Source: Gonium pectorale
Lineage: Eukaryota; Chlorophyta; Chlorophyceae; Chlamydomonadales; Volvocaceae
DNA length: 10,314 nucleotides
NCBI GenBank assembly: GCA_001584585.1
Contig: LSYV01000636.1
Coordinates: 1-10,314 of the forward strand
Reading direction: 5' to 3'
The position numbers were made by a program, and so were the translations under genes. Under the pieces are notes generated by a model, which worked only from the letters and a program-made list of their open reading frames with translations, was not told where the DNA came from and did not search any database. Shown piece after piece: positions 1 to 7,900 of this stretch. Position 1 is the first letter of the stretch; each line of letters opens with the position of its first letter.

Positions 1-288
1 ACGGACGGGTGCATGGGGCAGGCTGCACAGGTAAGGAGATCCGCCGCCCGCGCAGGTAGGCCTGCGCTGCGAGCTCGTGAACGGGCCCTCTGGCAGCATG
101 TATGCAGCATTTGGCGGCGCCATGGCCTGTGTAAACCGTTGTCAAACGGATGGGCCTGGTATGCCTGGCAGGCCTGGTAGCACGATACACAATGGCATGC
201 AACAACGGCTGCAGCCCGGCACCCGGCGACGCCCAGTGCGTAACTGGGCAACGGGGCACCCAAGGCTCCACTAAGCCTGCAAAGAGAG
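1..288. other. No gene seen; plus-strand TGTAA at 130-134
   Basis: There is no recognisable coding sequence. TGTAA at 130-134 (context TGTGTAAACCG) matches the polyadenylation signal used in volvocine algae. It could mark the 3' end of a plus-strand gene lying left of the window, but a five-base motif is weak alone. Confidence 0.3.
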
Positions 289-866
289 GTGCACGATCAC
301 AAACAATCGGGGGGCAAGGCTGTTCCCATCACCTGTGTCTCGATCATGCGCCCGAGCATTGACGCCAGGAGCATCCCCAGAAGGCCACCAGGCGGCGTGG
401 GCCCCGCGGAAGGGGCGGGCGGGGCGGGGCCCGGAGGTCCACGAGCTTCAGTTTCAAGCGGAGGCGGCGGCAAGCTGTCGGGGGCCGGCCCCAAGGGCGC
501 CGCCATGGGATGGATTTGCATTCCCAACAGCGATCCATGGAGCTCGGTTCCGAGCGCGGAGCTGGCTGCAGCTGGTGCGCCACCGGGCCGTGTGGGGTGC
601 CGGGCACCACCGCGCGCATCGTGCTTGCCGGAGGAGGATGAGGAGGCAGTGAGGAGGAGCGTGAATGCGCCGGGGTTCCGCGGTGACTCCAGGCCGCTGA
701 GCGTCGCCCCGAGAAGACTGTCGGACAGTGAAAGCGAGGGCAGGGCCAGATGCAGGTCATGGCCAGATGCAGGGCCAGATGCAGCTAGGTGCTGGCTGGG
801 CGGCATATGAAGGCCCCCGGCAGAAGGTGCTAGGATCTCAGAGGACGAACGCATGCCCCTTCTCAC
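289..866. other. GC-rich block open on both strands, possible exon of an unidentified gene
   Basis: A minus frame (866-297) is open for 189 codons and ends with a TGA. Its product is Pro/Ser/Gly/Ala-rich, with a Leu/Met-rich tail (GGLLGMLLASMLGRMIETQ). A plus frame (289-810) is open for 173 codons, with an acidic patch (PEEDEEAVRR) and an SDSESEG motif. Both have mostly G or C at third positions, so composition does not decide the strand. The block is clearly richer in GC than 900-1700. I recognise no domain in either. At most one is likely real, as an exon with unknown borders; high GC alone can also keep frames open by chance. Confidence 0.3.
744..784. repeat. Three copies of a 12-base repeat
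   Basis: GGCCAGATGCAG occurs at 744-755, 761-772 and 773-784; the last two are directly adjacent. A multiple of three in length, it would be frame-neutral in either of the two open frames covering this block. Confidence 0.8.
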
Positions 867-1940
867 CCGACTTCTGATGCATCTAAGAAGACTGCGAGGC
901 TGCGAAGAGTTTCGATTGCGCGGCAGTTCCAGGTTCCGCGGAGGCTCCCGAGATGCCTTTGCAGCTGAATTATCATACGCAACTCATGCTGCAATGTTCA
1001 GGCAGGACAGGGTTGTTGTTTAGCAAATTTGGTTTCGGTGGTTACGTTCAGCGATTGACCGAGGCCGCCAAACGTGAGGCACTCAGCCCATTTATACTCG
1101 CCTGGAATGCGTGTGGCACACGTGCAACCGTCCGAAGGCTAGCCGCTCGGCCGCTCGTCGGTGCTGCTGCTGCCGCTGGTCTGGTGTTGGCCGCGCTTGG
1201 CTGACCTGGGGAGACTCCTGTTGGCAAGCCCGTTGAGTTCTCATTTTGAGCAGCCGCAAGGTCCGACGAGGAACCGCAAAGGCAAAAGGCTACAAGGGCC
1301 GAAGGCATTCCAATGCCCGCCGTCTTCGTCACCTGGCCTTCATAGGTGAGTCCGCCTCGCTCTTGCACATCCCACGGAAACTGCGCAGGGCAATAGCGCA
1401 GAATTCTAACCGTCGAACTACGATTATATACCACGTTTTGTGCGAGGGGTTTCGACGACAATGGACACGTGCAAGCAGCTGGGCACTGCTCGATTAACAC
1501 TCACTGCAAATCCTGCAGTTTGCCTCACGCCCCCCGTCGCCAAGCCGATCGTACCGGAAACCCGGCCAAGCCGCGGCGGTATCGGCGCGCCTTCGTCGTC
1601 CCAAGTCATTAGGCTATCCCGAAATCTCCTGAATCATGTGAACTTATTCGTAGTACGTTATCCTCACCGCACCTGTTGCCTAGTGAGTTGCGACCCTTCG
1701 CCTTCAGGCGCCTTCCTGCTGTGTGGGCCCTCGAGCACGTGAAGCCTGAGCAGTTCCGATCAGGTCCCTCGCATTTCTCACCAAGATCGTCGGCACAGGG
1801 CCGTCGCCAACACACATGCAAGCGCTGGGTCCTTCAAGCCCAGGCCGAACTCGGAAGGGCGGGGGTGGGTTCATCAGTGAGCTCGTCCATCCTCCGAGCA
1901 AGAGAGGCCCCGCGCCCGCCCGCCTTTCTGCTCCTGTAAG
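867..1940. other. No supported gene; lower-GC stretch
   Basis: Small open frames exist (for example 953-1204 and 1246-1497, plus strand), but their codons do not show the GC-ending bias of the kinase exons and no motif is recognised. A donor-like ATAG|GTGAGT is at 1342-1351, and a TGTAA occurs at 1935-1939 on the plus strand. Probably intergenic or decayed sequence. Confidence 0.5.
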
Positions 1941-4853
1941 CGTCATATGTCTTCACGCATGAATGTCCAGGCGTGAAGGCGGCCCTTTTTTTCCTTCTGA
2001 AGCTTCTTTTGTCAAGCGTTTCAAGCAGTCGGAGTGTGAGCCAGGATAAGCCGCGGCACAACGGGCCCAGCACGAACCACCGCCCGTCCGACCAGGCAGA
2101 GTAGGCTCGGGCTTAGCTGTTCGGCCTTCCATGTTCGGCCCTGTCGCCCGGCTGCGTTGGCATTGTCGGCATGGTTTCGCGCCCGTGGCGCTGGCGGGGT
2201 GAGGCGGCCTTGACCTGACGCGGCGGCACGCGCGGCGGCCGTATCCACGTCTGCTCACACGGCGGGGTCTGGCGGCTGGATTACAGACTGGTGGTGGATG
2301 CCGAAAATTTTGAGAAATCCGCCCGGCAGCCCTTGCGCCATGGGGTCTTACTGCCTTCTGGACGCCAACCGTCGCAGTCCTGGCACTTACGGAATGCCAA
2401 GGTTGTACGGCACGTGCGCACGTGCATCGTGACGTACACGGTGCCGAGCCCAACCACGCTTCGTACACAATGTGCGCCTGCATCGACAACGCCGCGTGCC
2501 GACGATGTGTGCTTTATGTGCGGCTGAGAGCAGTGAAAGAAGCCGGATAGGAGGCACCTGGTAATCACTGTTCAGACTGTTGTCGTGCGCGCCTTCTACA
2601 TTGCTCGAAGCAAAATTTCACGCCATTGCTTCCATCGCTCGGGCGCCAGACAGGGCCGACACATCGCACAATACACTCCAGACGCGCAGAAGTAAACCGG
2701 AGTCAGGGATACCGTTCGCATGGACTAGCGCGGAAGCACACGCCGTTACCCCACGTGAGGGCTCGCTGCGCATCCCCCGCCCCGCCGCCCGCCGCACCGT
2801 TCGTCTCGCACCGGCCGGCATCACGACGGCGCGTACGTACTGATGCCCGCACAGCCCCGGCCCAGGACCACGGCTGCGGCCCAGCACAGGCCGTGGACAG
2901 CGGCCACCGTGCGGCGCTCTCTGGAGCCCGGTCACCGCCTAGGAGCAGACCAGGAGACGGGCCATGCAGTCAGGCATCCCACATCGCCCAGCGACCAACA
3001 ACGTCAACGTCCGGCAAGCAGACGTACACGGCAAGGTGCGATGCGATGCGATTCGCACCTGCCGTGCCAGGCTGCCAGCGCCGTAGCCGCAGCCTCCGCG
3101 GGGCATCGCTGCACGCAGAGAAGCCCTGCCGTTGGACGCATTTACATGCACAGGAGGCAATGCCAGACTGCTCGACTGTTTGCCTCGCCTCGCTCGCCTA
3201 CCTCGCCTAGTCTGTTTGCAGCCTGTCTACAAGCACGCGCATTCGCATGACGTAACACAGGAGGCAATAGCAGAGAGCGCCCATGCGTCCAGCCCACAGC
3301 GGTTCAGACCCTTGACACACTGACGGTCACTTCCCGCGCCCTGCGGTGAGCGGCCCGGCCACACCGGCAACGCTTGGCAGGCAAGATTCGGGTGTACGGT
3401 TTGGAGGCGCGCGGGGAACATCTAAGGGAGCGATGCCCCCTTTCGTCCAGGTGCACACGTGTGCCACGCCTGGTCAACGCCTGGTCAACGCCTGACAGCG
3501 CGCCTGTCAAAGCACCTTCCAAACACGCCCTCGCTCAAACAAGCACGCATAAGCAGCATACAAACCGCACGAGAGCACTTTGGCGGCGGGCTTTGGCCTC
3601 GGCGCGCCGCTCGCATCCCCCGTCCTTTGCAGTATCCCTCACCGCCCAAATCAATTAATGGAGCCGTGGACGAAAGTGCCCGCCCGCCCGCACGGCATGA
3701 AGAGCCCGGCCGCACCGTCCGGGGTAGCATCGGAGCACTGCCCATGGCCCCCACAGCACGCAACCAGCCAATTGAGGGGAGCCCGCCAAGGCCCAAACCG
3801 TGTGTATTCCCCCGGTAACAAAGCAAGGCGCACCAGCATCATGCGGGAAGTGTGCCCCCGGGTTTGCAAATGCCGTGCGCCTCACAATGCGTCTCTTCCG
3901 TACTTGAATGTCAAGGTGTCATGCCGTCAGATGAAGTATTTTAGGAAAGGTCACGGAACCAAAGCAGCCCGCGCGCGTCGCCGCTGGCGGGTGTGTGCTT
4001 GATACAGCCGTACGTGTGAGGCAACCGCCGCACGAGGGCTTCCCTTCCCTTTCCACCCACCCATCCGCCCACCCACCCACCCATCCTCCCACCGCCACCA
4101 CACGGGCAACTGCGTAACACCAACCCGCAAGGCATGTCGGATGACAACAACCGTAGAAAAGATGGCATTACGAGCAATGTTGGCTGGTAAAACACGGTGC
4201 GCAAGTGCTCATGTGGTCAGCTGCATATCATAAACGCCCAGAAACGAAACCCCAACCACCGTGCAATAAAAACAATTCCGCAAAACCCCCATAACATACG
4301 ACTGGCACAGCAGTGTGGATCTTTAGAGTGCCTCTTTGAGTGTTGGCGGTCGCAGCATCTGGTTTCAGCGTCTTCGGCCCGAGCATTTTTGCGGAGGCCG
4401 GCAACACACCTGAAGACCAATATCGGAATAATTTGGCCGCTCCCCATGCAGGTGCAGGTGATCGAGTGAGCCAAGGCAGGGGCGGCTGCCAGGCGACCAT
4501 CTAGAGCGCCGATGACAGACAGCCCAAGAGGCGCGCAGCCGCAGCAAGCACATCCCATGCGAAACAACAATGGATAGACCCCCTGTGTGCATTGTGTCGT
4601 CGCATGGCGGTAACCGCCATGCCTCGGCGCCGAAGAATTAAATCACTACACATGTTGACACACACCGTACATCCCGTATCTCCCCGTGCACACGTCCGAA
4701 TGCTGCCGTAGAAATGCCAGCCCGACGAAGACGTCCCGGCGCGGGCGAGAGCACTGTTACGGGCGAGCGCACGTACGTGGAGCGTGGGGCATGCCGCCAG
4801 CGCCAGTCCCTCGGCCTCGATCGGAGGCCCGGGCGGCATGGTGTAGGTGGGGG
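1941..4853. other. Kinase 3' UTR and downstream intergenic sequence; no gene seen
   Basis: Immediately below the kinase stop this must begin as 3' UTR on the minus strand. No TGTAA occurs on that strand until 3146-3142, about 1.7 kb after the stop; another is at 2285-2281. Either the UTR is long or a variant signal is used. Open frames such as 2626-3210 (plus) and 1953-2489 (minus) are Arg/Thr/Ser-rich, lack domains and look like chance. Small repeats are present: GCCTGGTCAAC twice at 3468-3489, and CACAGGAGGCAAT near 3149 and 3255. Confidence 0.5.
4053..4092. repeat. (CCCA)n microsatellite
   Basis: Imperfect CCCA/CCCAT tandem run on the plus strand, 761 bases or more downstream of the kinase stop on the transcript strand. 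It is noncoding by composition. Confidence 0.8.
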
Positions 4854-4968
4854 CTACATGGCGCCGCTGGAGAGCAGGCTGCTCAGCATGGCGCTAAGGG
4901 TGGCCACCAGCTCCCCGCTGCGCGGCCGCTGCGAGGGGGCCGCGGCCCAACAGCGCTGCGCTAAGCGC
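4854..4968 (-). CDS. Kinase exon 12: helices alphaH-alphaI, C-terminus and stop
   Basis: This exon is 115 bases. The acceptor CTCGCAG|G continues RLAQRCWAAAPSQRPRSGE, the subdomain XI C-W-x-x-x-P-x-x-RP signature with Arg361. A helix rich in Leu and Ser follows (VATLSAMLSSLLSSGAM), then TAG. The protein ends about 20 residues after the kinase fold, so there is no extra C-terminal domain. Confidence 0.94.
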
Positions 4969-7900
4969 CTGCGAGGCGGGGCGGCGCAGGGCGGTGCGGT
5001 GCGGGGCGGGCGAGGGGAGCCATGGTAGGGGACGAGGCGGGGCAGGGGCAGCTGCGGGCAACCCGCACACTAACAATGCTGAGCCAGGAGCCCGCGGTTC
5101 TGGCCCATGAGTCGGCGCACACGAACACACGCGACCGCCGTCGCGGGCCTGCGGATGGCGGGGCAGGGTGTGCAGGGTGGGGACTCGGACACGGGGCTTG
5201 CTGAGCGCACGCCGCCGCATGGTGTGCTGCGGAAGAGTGGGGTGCCAGAGGACAGCCACGCCACCCCGTCGTACGGACTGCGCCGTACAGGTGTCGTACC
5301 TGTAGGCGATGGGTACGGAGCTGTCGAATGTGGGCCTCGTGCCCGTGAACACGGCCCGGGGGATGGATTCCACTGGCATCTGAGGGCGGGGCCGGATGGG
5401 ACGGCGGGACGAGAGGTCAGGAAGCAGCCGGAGAGAAGGGAGAAGGAAGATAGAAGCGGGATGGCGCCCCGCTTCAAACCCCAAGAAACAAAGCGAGGAA
5501 GGAGGTTTTGGCAAGGCCGGGGCGACCTGCCTTCCTGCCGGACCCAGCAGTGCGCACTGGGCTCCGACCGGCTCGTCCCTGCTGCGGTGCTGGCCGCCGT
5601 ACACCGTACACCGTACATGGCACACCGTACACCGTACGAATCCTGGCCTATGCCACGATGAGCAATGGTGCAAAGGACCTAGGCCATTTGCGCTCACACG
5701 CCAGTGTTTTCCGGCCGCGGTTCTGGACAGGGCAGGCAGCGCAACCAATGCAGGCACCCACCTCGCGGTACGGCCGCATACCGCCGGCGGTCATCTCCCT
5801 GAGGCGCAAAGTCAGGTGGCTGTGTGTTGGGCGGACCAGACCGGGTGGTGCTGACCAGGCGTAAAGACACACACGACCTGATTATCAATCAAGAATTACA
5901 GCGTGTGGGTGCGGGGGAGTGGAGGCGCTATGTGTGTCCACATGAGGGTGGCGTATCTCTTTCCCCCAGGCACACGTTCTCGAATTCCACACATTGCCCA
6001 CCCACTCACCACATCAAGACGCCAAAGCTGCGTCGACGTGCGTGGGGGGGGGCGATACAGTTGGGTGGGGTGGGGTTGGGTGGGGCCAAGAGGGCGGTGG
6101 GAGCGGGCCAGGCGGGCGGGCACGAGACGGACGGCGGGTCATGTATCAAGCGCCCGTGGATTGGTCTATTGTAGCACAATGGCTGACCCTAAGGCGGGCC
6201 GAGAGGGCATGGGCATAGCCGGACGCACGCCCTGACGAGGCCCCGGAGGAACCGCGTGTGGCATTTCCCGCATGCCACAACAGCACCGCCCCGAGTTGCA
6301 CGCCCGGAGGCCTGGACGTGTTCGGGCCAGTAAAGGTGATTTCCCCCACATGCCACAACAGCACCGTCCAGACGCGCAATCACTGCGGCTCGGCCATGGT
6401 TTGCCCATGCCTGGAGCCGCAGGCCGCCCCGCCCGACTCGCCCCACCTGAACACGTCACACGCAGCGTCCAAACGGTACGCTGCGAGGGGGCGGGTGGCA
6501 TCAGTCGTTGACTAGTGGGGGCACAGGAGGTGTGGGAGGGAAACATGCAGGACATGTCAACACCCCTGATGGCGTGCTAGCCGTTCAGCCACCTGGCAGC
6601 CCATGCTGGTTCGCAGGTCTGACGCGGGGCGATTTGCCGCGAGGCTGGTTGCAAGCGGGTTCACAACCTCTAGTTCCCGAGTCAACGACGTGCCCGTAGT
6701 GCCCGCCCGTCAAAGCGGCGGGAAGGGGCCTCGCGTGGGTCCGCAAACGGAGCGGGACACATCCCCGCCCCCGCCCGCGCCGCGGCCCCCCCCCCCCCCC
6801 CCACCCCACTCACGCCTGCGCATGCATTCGGGCGCCATGTGGGTCACCGTTCCGCAGCTCTGGTCCACCACCGTGAACGGCTCAAAGCAGCTCCGCTCGT
6901 CGCCGGGCTGAGGGGGGGGAGGGACAGAGCGAGGGCCATGGGTACGGGTGCGGGATGGGGCATGAGGCGAGCGTTGGAAGGCGCCTTGGCGGTGCCTTGA
7001 CGGAGCGGGCGCAATGGGTGTTTGTGGAAACCCAGCTCAGGCCACGCGGGCGGAGCCTTGCGGCCGGGGCCATGCCCGCCACGCGGTCAGCGCCGCCACG
7101 CCGCCACGCTTGAGGGCATTCACATGCGAGAGGGGCATGCGTTCAACAGCGCCGGACACGCCAAGGTCCGGAGCGACCAAGGACCCGCCACAGCGCCCGG
7201 AACCCACCTGGTCCAGTATAGTGATGAATCCGAAGTCTGCAAGCGAAGCAAAGTACGAGGGCGAGGAAGGCACGAGCACGAGTGTGCGAGTGAGGATAAA
7301 GGGTGTTGGGGAGCGAGCGAGCGCGAGGGGCAAAGAAGCAATGAGGCCAGCCTCTGGCCACGATGGCAAAACTAGTGTGCATCCCACTGTAGCGTCTCGT
7401 TTCCTAGCATGCTGGCGTGTGGTAGCCGTAGGGGGCCGGGGGGTCGACATGGCTCCGCCAGCCGAGCGCGCCCAAAGCCCCACCACTCCATGCACGTGGC
7501 AAGCCGACCATGAGGGCGCGCGCGCTGTGCGTGCCGTGCCGCACCTGCCAGCTTGGCGGTAAAGCCCCGCGGATCGGTCGGGCACATCCGCAGGAGCACG
7601 TTGGCTGGCTTGATGTCTGGGAGGGCGGAGCGGAGGCGGGGTCGTGGGCATGGGACGTCGGCGTCGGCGGAGGATGAGCGCATTGGGCGGCAGAGTACTC
7701 TCGCCCACCAAGCACGGTGCATACCGCAACACGTCCACACCGCCACGCCCTTTGGCGTCCATCGCAGCACCGTCCACGAGCCGCTCCGCGCTGCGCCGCC
7801 TATCCCGGCAGGTCCCCACACAACACCACGCACGGGGCCCCGATCCGACCCTAGCCCGGCAGGTTCCAGCACTGGAGCACGTATGGGGCCTTGCCTATGC

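Noticed and set aside
953..1204. Plus-strand 83-codon frame with a hydrophobic C-terminus (LVGAAAAAGLVLAALG)
   Set aside because: Many AT-ending codons, unlike the kinase exons; the hydrophobic tail is a run of GC-rich codons, and there is no other support.
1246..1345. Lys/Arg-rich plus-strand segment ending at a donor-like ATAG|GTGAGT, considered as an exon of a basic protein
   Set aside because: No homology is recognised, no matching acceptor or partner exon was found, and the codon third positions are mixed.
1953..2489. Minus-strand open frame of 178 codons
   Set aside because: There is no recognisable domain, and the composition is typical of a chance frame in GC-rich DNA.
2626..3210. 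Plus-strand open frame of 194 codons
   Set aside because: Arg, Ser, Thr and His-rich without any motif, in a region where several frames are open at once; codon use does not resemble the kinase exons.
4264..4269. AATAAA on the plus strand as a polyadenylation signal
   Set aside because: No plus-strand gene lies upstream of it, and volvocine algae use TGTAA instead.
5107..5661. Plus-strand open frame of 184 codons
   Set aside because: It is antisense to exon 11 and adjoining introns; open because the region is GC-rich.
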